Position numbers and translations under genes: made by a program
Shown: one piece after another, positions 7,914-15,695 of the stretch
Layout of the letters: the number at the start of each line of letters is the position of its first letter
Numbering within the stretch: the first letter of the stretch is position 1
Notes under the pieces: model-generated
Databases searched by the model: none
The model's input: only the letters and a program-made list of their open reading frames with translations
What the model was told of the DNA's origin: nothing
DNA from: an uncultured Porphyromonadaceae bacterium
Lineage (GTDB): Bacteria > Bacteroidota > Bacteroidia > Bacteroidales > Muribaculaceae
Reading direction: 5' to 3'
Assembly (NCBI GenBank): GCA_947176335.1
Contig: CAMWQE010000004.1
Span: 1-33,707, forward strand
Length of the DNA stretch: 33,707 nucleotides

Positions 7914-10370
7914 ATGATTAAAATCAAATTCCTGTTGGCATCACTGCTGTTGTGTACGGCGGCAGCTCATGCTCAAACCTACAAAGTAGAGGGGTCTGTC
8001 GTTGATTCTCTCGGCACCCCCGAACCCTACGTTACAGTCCGGATATTCCAGATGCCCGACTCAGTCAAGCCGGTTGCGGTAGTTGCGGCATCTGAAGACG
8101 GAAAATTTTCCAAGACCCTTAAATCTTCCGGCAACTATCGCGCGGCGGTGGCGAGTGTCGGCAAGAAAGGTGCTGTAGCGGCATTTACCCTCACGCAGGA
8201 GCAACCCGTTGCAACCCTCCGGATAATCCTCAATGATGCAAACGACCTCGGGGAAGTGGTAGTGGAAGCGAACAAACCGCTTATTTCGCGCGAAATAGAC
8301 CGCATCGCCTACGATGTGCAGGCAGATCCCATGTCAAGAAACAATATGCTTGAGGAAACCCTCCGTAATGTTCCCCTTGTCAGTGTTGACCCGGACGGTA
8401 CTATCAAAGTCAAAGGCTCATCCGACTTCAAGATTTACAAGAACGGGCGTCCGAACAGGGCATTTACGAATAATGCGAAAGAAATTTTCAAAAGCCTCCC
8501 GGCGAGCATGATTAAGAAAATCGAAGTCATAACCGATCCCGGAGCACGCGAGGATGCCGAAGGAGTTGGCATGATTCTCAACATCATCACCATGGAAAAT
8601 ACTATTATCAAAGGTGTTATAGGTTCGGTCGGACTCTATTACAGGTCAAGTTCCAATGTTCCCAATCCTAATGTATGGCTCACCACGCAGATTAATAAAG
8701 TAAACATCTCGGCTAACGCCAGCTTCTCCACATATCCCAGTCGGAGCAACCATCAGGTTCACACCACAGAGCGCACATTTGATAATTCCGACAACCACAC
8801 CGCGGAGCGCACGGAGCAAAGGATTTCCACTACCGGCACAAGCCTTGGACTTGAGGCAAGCTACGATATCAACCCGCTCAACCTCATCACTGCGGAATTT
8901 TCTGCATACATTTCAAATAAAAAGACTAAGCAGTGGTTTGACTTCGGACTTTTTGAACCGGACAATGACCTTATCTACAGCTATTCCGCCGACGGACTCA
9001 TCAAGCCGGACAGGACGCACTGGCTCGGAGGCTCGATAAACTACCAGCATCAGACCCACCGCCAGGGTGAGAAAATCATCCTTTCCTACCTTGTGTCAGG
9101 AAACGGTAGGAACTACACATGGTTCAATGACTACGAAAATATCACCGGCAATATGCCGTATGATTATAAAGGAATCCACACTACATCTGACGCCACATTC
9201 CTTGAACACACAGTTCAGTTGGACTGGACCCGTCCTCTTGCAAAAGGGCATACGCTCGATATCGGTGCGAAATACATTTACCGCGACAACAACAGTAAGG
9301 CAGACCAGGATTATATCGGCACAACAAATCGCGTGCACACCGATTTCACCCACACCACTCAGGTTGCAGCCGCTTACTTTGACTATCGCGCGGATTTGGG
9401 CAAAATCGGCTTTAGGGCGGGACTCCGATACGAGTTTGCGCGCCTTGAAGCCGAGTTCAACGACAACTCCCAACCCGGATTCCATTCAAACCTCAGCGAC
9501 TGGGTGCCGAATGCTGCATTTGGCTACATGATTAACCAGTCAAACTCCATGAGGATATATTACAGCACATACATCAACCGTCCCGGTATTAATTACCTCA
9601 ATCCTATGGTCAACCGCTCCCCTCAGTCAATTTCTTATGGCAATCCCGACCTCGGAAGCGTGCGAAACCAGTCCGTAAACTTCAATTACAGCTATTTCAC
9701 CCGCAAATTCAGCCTGGATATGAATTTCGGATACTCATTCGCGCACAATGCTATCATTGACATTAAGGGATTGGACGGAGATGTGCTTGTCAACACATTC
9801 GCAAATGGCGGCAGAAATAAATCGTACTCCGGAAACATATATATGCAATGGCAGATGACAAAGAAAACCACCCTCATGCTCAATGGAGGCACCGGTTACT
9901 CAGAATATGCCAACCCTCATCCCGGAAAAGACATCTTCGGCAACGATATCGAAGGCTATAGCGCCAACGGATGGAGCACAAACCTGTACTTTCGCCTTTC
10001 GCAGCGCCTCCCATGGTCTGTGAACCTGTCAGCCTATATCTCCTACTACTCCGGCAATCCGGGTCTGTACAGCATTTTCAAAGCAGTGGGAGCATCCAGA
10101 ATCAGTCACGGGCTCTCGCTGCAGAAATCGCTGCTCAAGGAAAACCGCCTGTCCATGCAGCTTTCTGTCAGCAACCCGTTTGGACCTGCAAGGTCTAAAT
10201 ACTCATCATATATGATTAATGTGCCTTACGACAGCCACTCTTACTCCCTTACCTCAAACAACAGATCTGTTTCAATAAGCATTTCGTACCGTTTCGGCAA
10301 ACTTAACGCACAGGTCAAGAAAGTCCGTCGTGTTTCAAACAATGACCTCATCGGCGGACCGTCCAGATAA
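7914..10370 (+). CDS. Outer membrane beta-barrel protein / TonB-dependent receptor-like with carboxypeptidase-regulatory-like N-terminus
   Basis: 818 aa; signal peptide; YKVEGSVVDSLGTPEPYVTVRIFQM domain; plug-like VVVEANKPLISREIDRIAYDV...VPLVSVDPDGTIKVKGSSDFKIYKNGRP...ASMIKKIEVITDPGAREDAEG; barrel. Confidence 0.88.
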   Translation: MIKIKFLLASLLLCTAAAHAQTYKVEGSVVDSLGTPEPYVTVRIFQMPDSVKPVAVVAASEDGKFSKTLKSSGNYRAAVASVGKKGAVAAFTLTQEQPVATLRIILNDANDLGEVVVEANKPLISREIDRIAYDVQADPMSRNNMLEETLRNVPLVSVDPDGTIKVKGSSDFKIYKNGRPNRAFTNNAKEIFKSLPASMIKKIEVITDPGAREDAEGVGMILNIITMENTIIKGVIGSVGLYYRSSSNVPNPNVWLTTQINKVNISANASFSTYPSRSNHQVHTTERTFDNSDNHTAERTEQRISTTGTSLGLEASYDINPLNLITAEFSAYISNKKTKQWFDFGLFEPDNDLIYSYSADGLIKPDRTHWLGGSINYQHQTHRQGEKIILSYLVSGNGRNYTWFNDYENITGNMPYDYKGIHTTSDATFLEHTVQLDWTRPLAKGHTLDIGAKYIYRDNNSKADQDYIGTTNRVHTDFTHTTQVAAAYFDYRADLGKIGFRAGLRYEFARLEAEFNDNSQPGFHSNLSDWVPNAAFGYMINQSNSMRIYYSTYINRPGINYLNPMVNRSPQSISYGNPDLGSVRNQSVNFNYSYFTRKFSLDMNFGYSFAHNAIIDIKGLDGDVLVNTFANGGRNKSYSGNIYMQWQMTKKTTLMLNGGTGYSEYANPHPGKDIFGNDIEGYSANGWSTNLYFRLSQRLPWSVNLSAYISYYSGNPGLYSIFKAVGASRISHGLSLQKSLLKENRLSMQLSVSNPFGPARSKYSSYMINVPYDSHSYSLTSNNRSVSISISYRFGKLNAQVKKVRRVSNNDLIGGPSR

Positions 10371-10396
10371 ACGCACCATAACTGACTCCTTCTTGT

Positions 10397-10426
10397 GCCG
10401 CGCACTCGCATTTGCCTGTGCGCGGC
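10397..10426 (+). repeat. Hairpin repeat R1 (terminator-like)
   Basis: GCCGCGCAC-TCGCATTTGCCT-GTGCGCGGC; the 29-nt core is identical in R1, R2 and R3. Confidence 0.9.
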
Positions 10427-10473
10427 ATCATTTATATGCAACCTGTATTGGCTGTAAATTAATATAAATTAGC

Positions 10474-10481
10474 TACTTTTG
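10474..10481 (+). promoter_or_regulatory. Putative -7 element (TACTTTTG) immediately upstream of the RhuM/PLD-like gene
   Basis: Matches TAnnTTTG; 4 nt before the ATG at 10486. Confidence 0.5.
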
Positions 10482-10485
10482 TGGT

Positions 10486-11346
10486 ATGGATGAAATTATA
10501 CTTTACCAGCCTGATTCAACAGTACGATTAGAAGTGCGACTTGAAGGCGATACTGTATGGCTTAACAGACATCAGATTGCTACGCTTTTTGATCGTGACG
10601 TGAAAACAATCGGCAAACACATCAATAATGCTTTAAAAGAAGAACTCGACGGTATTCCAGTTGTCGCAAAATTTGCGACAACTGCCGCTGATGGTAAAAC
10701 ATATCAAGTTGAGTATTACAACATAGAGATGATTACATCAATCGGCTACAGGGTAAAATCAAGCCGGGGAATTCAATTCAGGACATGGGCTAACAAGATT
10801 CTAAAAGAATATCTGTTACGTGGATATAGCATAAGTCAACGGTTAATATATCTGGAGAACCGTTTGGACCTACGGCTTACAGAACATGAAAAAAGAATTG
10901 ACGAGCTTTCGGATAAAGTAGATTTTTTCGTAAAAACATCTCTACCGCCTGTTGAAGGTATATTTTTTGACGGTCAAATATTTGATGCTTACGCATTAAT
11001 GTGCGATCTAATCCGAAGTGCTAAAAAACGTATTGTGATAGTAGATAATTATGTGGACGATTCTGTATTGAAACAGCTTGACAAACGGGCGGATGGAGTG
11101 GCTGCGACAATATACACCTCTCGAATAAACCGCGGTATACATCAAGACATACTTCGTCATAACTCACAATATCCCACGATAAAATTAAAATATTATCAGA
11201 AGGCTCATGACCGGTTTATGATTGTTGATGACACAGTGTATCATATAGGTGCCTCGTTCAAAGATCTTGGCAAAAAACTATTCGCCTTCTCTAAAATGGA
11301 GGTTATGTCAGCGGATGAGCTGGTCAAGCATTTGGAGGAAAATTAA
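10486..11346 (+). CDS. RhuM-like N-terminal domain fused to a phospholipase-D-like C-terminal domain
   Basis: 286 aa; N-terminus DSTVRLEVRLEGDTVWLNRHQIATLFDRDVKTIGKHINNALKEELDG...YNIEMITSIGYRVKSSRGIQFRTWANKILKEYLLRGYSI is RhuM-like; C-terminus KKRIVIVDNYVDDSVL...KAHDRFMIVDDTVYHIGASFKDLGKKLFAF is PLD-like. Confidence 0.8.
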   Translation: MDEIILYQPDSTVRLEVRLEGDTVWLNRHQIATLFDRDVKTIGKHINNALKEELDGIPVVAKFATTAADGKTYQVEYYNIEMITSIGYRVKSSRGIQFRTWANKILKEYLLRGYSISQRLIYLENRLDLRLTEHEKRIDELSDKVDFFVKTSLPPVEGIFFDGQIFDAYALMCDLIRSAKKRIVIVDNYVDDSVLKQLDKRADGVAATIYTSRINRGIHQDILRHNSQYPTIKLKYYQKAHDRFMIVDDTVYHIGASFKDLGKKLFAFSKMEVMSADELVKHLEEN

Positions 11347-11382
11347 TCCACCTTATAACAGTTTTATAACTACCTATACGGA

Positions 11383-11415
11383 CCGCGCACTCGCATTTGC
11401 CTGTGCGCGGCGTTT
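11383..11415 (+). terminator. Hairpin repeat R2, terminator-like
   Basis: CCGCGCACTCGCATTTGCCTGTGCGCGGC followed by GTTTTT; identical 29-nt core to R1 and R3. Confidence 0.85.
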
Positions 11416-11449
11416 TTAATCATTCCGTGCTATAATCTTATTTTTTTTG

Positions 11450-11457
11450 TATTTTTG
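11450..11457 (+). promoter_or_regulatory. Putative -7 element (TATTTTTG) of the MNT/HEPN operon
   Basis: Matches TAnnTTTG; 7 nt before ATG 11465. Confidence 0.45.
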
Positions 11458-11464
11458 CGGTATT

Positions 11465-11776
11465 ATGAAACTTATAGAGTTGAATATTGACAAAATCATT
11501 GCCCTGTGCCATAAGTACAGAGTGGCTAAACTATGGGTATTCGGTTCAATCCTCACATCTCGCTTTAATGACAGCAGTGACGTTGATTTCTCGGTCGATT
11601 TTGACTCAGATGCAATTAAAGAAGAAGGTATGGACTGGGCAGACACATTTTTTGATTTTATGCATGAGCTCGAAGATGTCATAGGGCGGAAGGTTGATTT
11701 GGTCTGTGATGATTCTGTCACGAATCCCTACTTCCGTAAACAACTTAACTCCACAAAGAAACTGATATATGGATGA
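11465..11776 (+). CDS. Minimal nucleotidyltransferase (MntA-like antitoxin)
   Basis: KLWVFGSILTSRFNDSSDVDFSVDF nucleotidyltransferase motif. The track ORF starts at 11447, but the promoter-like TATTTTTG at 11450-11457 favours ATG 11465. Confidence 0.88.
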   Translation: MKLIELNIDKIIALCHKYRVAKLWVFGSILTSRFNDSSDVDFSVDFDSDAIKEEGMDWADTFFDFMHELEDVIGRKVDLVCDDSVTNPYFRKQLNSTKKLIYG

Positions 11777-12107
11777 GAGGATAGCGAAATATATCAACGA
11801 TATGCTCCAGTCAATATCCGAGATTGAAATGGCGCTCCAACGCTTCGGAAAACAGTATGAGAACTTTGAGTCAGATGTTGTATTTCGCAAGTTTGTTGAA
11901 CGCAATATTGAAATAATGGGAGAAGCGATGAACCGAATACTTAAAATTGATTCCTCCATTGATATCACAGCGGCGCGTAAGATTGTGGATACCAGAAACT
12001 ATGTTATACATGCATATGACTCATTAAAAGCAGATATTCTTTGGGCTATTGTCGTAAACCATATACCCCGTCTTAAAAAAGAACTGGTCGGCTTATTAAA
12101 CGTATAA
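11769..12107 (+). CDS. HEPN domain protein (HepT-like toxin, DUF86)
   Basis: 112 aa; RNYVIHAYD matches the Rx4-6H HEPN motif; overlaps the nucleotidyltransferase gene by 8 nt. Confidence 0.88.
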   Translation: MDERIAKYINDMLQSISEIEMALQRFGKQYENFESDVVFRKFVERNIEIMGEAMNRILKIDSSIDITAARKIVDTRNYVIHAYDSLKADILWAIVVNHIPRLKKELVGLLNV

Positions 12108-12147
12108 AATACTTTAAGACTTTTCATTTACATAGTAATCACACCGG

Positions 12148-12181
12148 CCGCGCACTCGCATTTGCCTGTGCGCGGCGTTTT
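12148..12181 (+). terminator. Hairpin repeat R3, terminator-like
   Basis: CCGCGCACTCGCATTTGCCTGTGCGCGGC followed by GTTTTTATT; identical 29-nt core to R1 and R2. Confidence 0.85.
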
Positions 12182-12184
12182 TAT

Positions 12185-12192
12185 TAACTTTG
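12185..12192 (+). promoter_or_regulatory. Putative -7 element (TAACTTTG) of ruvX
   Basis: Matches TAnnTTTG; 4 nt before ATG 12197; TTTG in the R3 loop (12161-12164) is 20 nt upstream. Confidence 0.5.
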
Positions 12193-12196
12193 CAGC

Positions 12197-12622
12197 ATGG
12201 CTCGACTTCTTGCAATTGACTATGGCAGACGGCGCTGCGGCATTGCTGTCACTGACCCCATGCGCATTGTAGCTACCGGACTACCTACTGTTTCGACTTC
12301 ACAGCTAATCCAGTTTGTGAAACAGTATGTTACGGTAGAAGATGTTGATGCCATCATTGTAGGACACCCTAAGGATATGCACGGCAATGACTCGGAATCT
12401 ATGAACTATATCCGTCCGGGAATTGACCGATTGCGCAAAGAACTGCCGGCTATGGAAATTATCTTCTGGGACGAGCGTTTCACCTCTGTCCTCGCGCATA
12501 AAGGGATGATTGACTCCGGCATGAAGAAAATGCAACGTCGCCAGAAAGGCATTGCCGATGAAATGGCGGCGGTTATTATTTTGAACAGCTATCTTGAAAG
12601 CAGAAAATATAACGAATCATGA
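12197..12622 (+). CDS. ruvX: Holliday junction resolvase-like protein RuvX/YqgF
   Basis: MARLLAIDYGRRRCGIAVTDP...VGHPKDMHGN...FWDERFTSVLAHK. Confidence 0.95.
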   Translation: MARLLAIDYGRRRCGIAVTDPMRIVATGLPTVSTSQLIQFVKQYVTVEDVDAIIVGHPKDMHGNDSESMNYIRPGIDRLRKELPAMEIIFWDERFTSVLAHKGMIDSGMKKMQRRQKGIADEMAAVIILNSYLESRKYNES

Positions 12623-13185
12623 AGTTACCGGTATATCTGTACGGACACCCCGTACTCAGAAATAAATGTAAAGAGGTCACACCGGACTATCCCGACCTTA
12701 AGAAGCTCCTTGACGATATGTACGAAACAATGTATGCCTCCGACGGTGTCGGACTCGCGGCACCGCAGATTGGACGCAACGACCGTATCGTTGTTATCGA
12801 CGCATCTCCTGTGGCAGAACAGTTCCCTGAATGCGAAGGCAGAAAACTCACGCTTATCAATCCCGAAATAGAAGTGCTTGACGGTGACAGTATCACCCGC
12901 TCGGAGGGATGTCTTAGCGTGCCGGGGCTTAGCGAAAACGTCAGCCGTGTTGAAAACATCCGTCTTAAATGGGTCGATGAAAATTTCACTCCCCGCGAAG
13001 AGATTATCACCGGATTCCTGGCAAGGATAGTGCAGCATGAGTGCGATCATCTGGACGGCACCCTTTACATTGACCGCATCTCCCCTATCCGCAAGCAGCT
13101 CATCAAAGGAAAACTCAACAGCATACTCAACGGCCGCACATCCTGCGACTATCCCGTACGCTACGCTCCTAAAAAAATCAGATAA
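12619..13185 (+). CDS. def: Peptide deformylase
   Basis: GVGLAAPQIG, EGCLSVPG, QHECDHLDG motifs; ATGA overlap with ruvX. Confidence 0.97.
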   Translation: MKLPVYLYGHPVLRNKCKEVTPDYPDLKKLLDDMYETMYASDGVGLAAPQIGRNDRIVVIDASPVAEQFPECEGRKLTLINPEIEVLDGDSITRSEGCLSVPGLSENVSRVENIRLKWVDENFTPREEIITGFLARIVQHECDHLDGTLYIDRISPIRKQLIKGKLNSILNGRTSCDYPVRYAPKKIR

Positions 13186-13205
13186 ATCCAGCAGACAATA
13201 ATATT

Positions 13206-14891
13206 ATGGCAGACGACAAGAAAATCATCTTCTCTATGGTTGGGGTAAGCAAAACCTACCCTCCCCAGAAACAGGTTCTTAAAAACATCTACCTCTCCTT
13301 CTTTTATGGTGCGAAGATTGGCATCATCGGCCTTAACGGCTCAGGTAAATCCTCGCTCCTGAAAATCATTGCGGGCATTGACAAGAGCTATCAGGGCGAA
13401 GTGGTGTTCTCTCCCGGCTACACTGTCGGCTATTTGGAACAGGAGCCCAAACTCGACCCGGACAAGACTGTCATTGAAGTTGTGCGAGAAGGTGTTCAGC
13501 CTGTCATGGATTTACTTGCTGAATTTGACAAAGTAAACGAAAGTTTTGCCGACCCGGACGTGCTTGAGGATCCGGATAAAATGGATGCGCTAATCGCCCG
13601 CCAGGCAGAACTTCAGGATGCCCTTGACGCTGCGGATGCATGGAATATCGACAGCAAACTTGAGCGTGCGATGGATGCGCTCCAGTGCCCCCCGGACGAC
13701 CAGCCGGTCTCAACTCTCTCCGGAGGTGAACGCCGCAGGGTTGCGCTCTGCCGTCTCCTTCTCCAGCAGCCCGACGTGCTGTTGCTTGACGAGCCGACCA
13801 ACCATCTCGATGCGGAATCAATCGACTGGCTTGAGCAACACCTGCAGCAGTATCCCGGCACTGTAATAGCAATCACCCACGACCGATACTTCCTTGACCA
13901 TGTTGCAGGATGGATTCTTGAGCTTGACAGAGGAGAAGGAATACCTTGGAAAGGAAACTACTCTTCATGGCTTGAACAGAAAACCAAGCGCATGGCGCAA
14001 GAAGAGAAGCAGGCGAGCAAACGCCGCAAAACCCTTGAGCGCGAGCTCGAATGGGTGCGCATGGCGCCTAAGGCACGCCAGGCTAAAGGCAAAGCGCGCC
14101 TGTCAAGCTATGACCGCCTCCTCAATGAAGACCAGAAAGCACGCGAGGAAAAACTCGAGATATTCATTCCCAACGGTCCTCGTCTTGGCAACAAAGTCAT
14201 CGAAGCTACCGGACTTGCAAAAGCATTCGGCACAAAGCAACTGTTCAAAGACCTTGAATTTTCACTGCCGCCAAACGGCATTGTCGGTGTAATCGGTCCT
14301 AACGGAGCTGGAAAAACCACCCTCTTCAAGCTCATCATGGGGCAGGAAAAGGCTGATGCCGGCTCATTTGATGTAGGCGAAACCGTAAAAGTCGCCTATG
14401 TTGATCAGACCCACCATGACCTTGTGCCTGAAAAAACAGTCTACGAAGTCATTTCGCAAGGTGTTGAAAGTTTCCGCATGGGCGGCAAGGATGTAAATGC
14501 CCGCGCATACTTATCCAAATTCAACTTTGCCGGTGCGGACCAGGAAAAGAAAATCGGTGTGCTAAGCGGTGGCGAACGAAACCGCCTGCACCTTGCAATG
14601 GCTCTCAAGCAGGAGGGCAATGTGCTGCTGCTTGACGAACCGACCAACGATATTGACGTGAATACACTCCGCGCCCTTGAAGAAGGCCTTGAGGAGTTTG
14701 CCGGATGTGCTGTTGTCGTAAGCCACGACCGCTGGTTCCTTGACAGGATATGCACCCACATCCTGTCATTCGAGGGAGATGGCAAAGTAGTATTCTATGC
14801 CGGCTCATATTCCGACTACGAGGATTACAAGAAAGCACAAAACGGCGGCAAAGAGCCTCCCCGCAAACGTTACCGCAAACTTATGGAATAA
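13206..14891 (+). CDS. ettA: ABC-F protein, energy-dependent translational throttle EttA
   Basis: 561 aa; two ABC domains (GLNGSGKSSLL, LSGGERRRVALCRLL, GPNGAGKTTLF, LSGGERNRLHLA); YPPQKQVLKNIYLSFFYGAKIGI N-terminus typical of EttA. Confidence 0.95.
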   Translation: MADDKKIIFSMVGVSKTYPPQKQVLKNIYLSFFYGAKIGIIGLNGSGKSSLLKIIAGIDKSYQGEVVFSPGYTVGYLEQEPKLDPDKTVIEVVREGVQPVMDLLAEFDKVNESFADPDVLEDPDKMDALIARQAELQDALDAADAWNIDSKLERAMDALQCPPDDQPVSTLSGGERRRVALCRLLLQQPDVLLLDEPTNHLDAESIDWLEQHLQQYPGTVIAITHDRYFLDHVAGWILELDRGEGIPWKGNYSSWLEQKTKRMAQEEKQASKRRKTLERELEWVRMAPKARQAKGKARLSSYDRLLNEDQKAREEKLEIFIPNGPRLGNKVIEATGLAKAFGTKQLFKDLEFSLPPNGIVGVIGPNGAGKTTLFKLIMGQEKADAGSFDVGETVKVAYVDQTHHDLVPEKTVYEVISQGVESFRMGGKDVNARAYLSKFNFAGADQEKKIGVLSGGERNRLHLAMALKQEGNVLLLDEPTNDIDVNTLRALEEGLEEFAGCAVVVSHDRWFLDRICTHILSFEGDGKVVFYAGSYSDYEDYKKAQNGGKEPPRKRYRKLME

Positions 14892-14894
14892 GCC

Positions 14895-15689
14895 ATGCCG
14901 GAGAACAACAAAAAGCATCCATACACTCTCCTCTGGATTCTGCTTGCAGTCGCACTCGTGGCGGTATTTGCAGTGTCATTCTTCGATTTGCCGTCGATTT
15001 TTGGCTACACACCGAAGTCATCAGGAATGGCACAGGCGCTTTTCCCTACAAAAGAGCAACCTGTGGCGGTTGACACCATACCACTTGATTCCATGCCGGT
15101 ACCCACCCGTATGGAACCGGACACCGCCTCACATACAATCCTGTTCATCGGCGATTCAATGCTTGACGGTCTCTCTCCACGGCTCGCCGCATACGCCGAT
15201 GCATCAGGCCACAAACTATACTCGGTTGTGTGGTACAGCTCCTCGACAGAAATCTGGGGCAAATCGCATAGGCTCACCGATTACATCAAAAAGCTCTCCC
15301 CAAGCTACATTTTCATATGTCTCGGAGCAAACGAGCTATACGTCAAGGATATTGAGGAGAAGCGCACCCCGTTCATCCGTGAAATGATTGCGGAAATCGA
15401 CACTATCCCTTACATCTGGATTGGACCTCCCAACTGGACTACCGACACCGGCATAAACAAGATGATTGCCGACAACACCGCAGCAGGATGCTACTTCAAA
15501 AGCGACGGAATGACCTTCGAGCGCCGCTCCGACGGAGCACATCCCACTGCTAAAAGCGCGATCGAATGGATGGATAGCGTTATCAGGTGGATGCCCGAGC
15601 ACTCCTCGCATCCTATCCGCATGGATATACCGGAAAAAACAACAGCGCGCCCTGCGCAGATATTCATCCACCAGCCGGGAGAAAATTAA
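14895..15689 (+). CDS. SGNH/GDSL hydrolase family protein, membrane-anchored
   Basis: 264 aa; N-terminal TM; ILFIGDSMLDGL, CLGANELY, SDGAHPT catalytic blocks. Confidence 0.85.
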   Translation: MPENNKKHPYTLLWILLAVALVAVFAVSFFDLPSIFGYTPKSSGMAQALFPTKEQPVAVDTIPLDSMPVPTRMEPDTASHTILFIGDSMLDGLSPRLAAYADASGHKLYSVVWYSSSTEIWGKSHRLTDYIKKLSPSYIFICLGANELYVKDIEEKRTPFIREMIAEIDTIPYIWIGPPNWTTDTGINKMIADNTAAGCYFKSDGMTFERRSDGAHPTAKSAIEWMDSVIRWMPEHSSHPIRMDIPEKTTARPAQIFIHQPGEN

Positions 15690-15695
15690 CCGACT

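Noticed and set aside
11447-11464. Upstream start (MYFCGIMKL) for the MNT gene
   Set aside because: The promoter-like TATTTTTG lies inside this extension, and the family N-terminus fits MKL at 11465.
10397-12176. Three identical repeats considered as a CRISPR array or integron attC sites
   Set aside because: Spacing is about 985 and 765 bp with complete genes between them, no short spacers, no cas genes, and no attC core sites (RYYYAAC/GTTRRRY) at the repeat ends.
14797-15387. 196-aa + strand ORF in an alternative frame across the ettA-SGNH junction
   Set aside because: Overlaps two well-supported genes in another frame; composition not protein-like.
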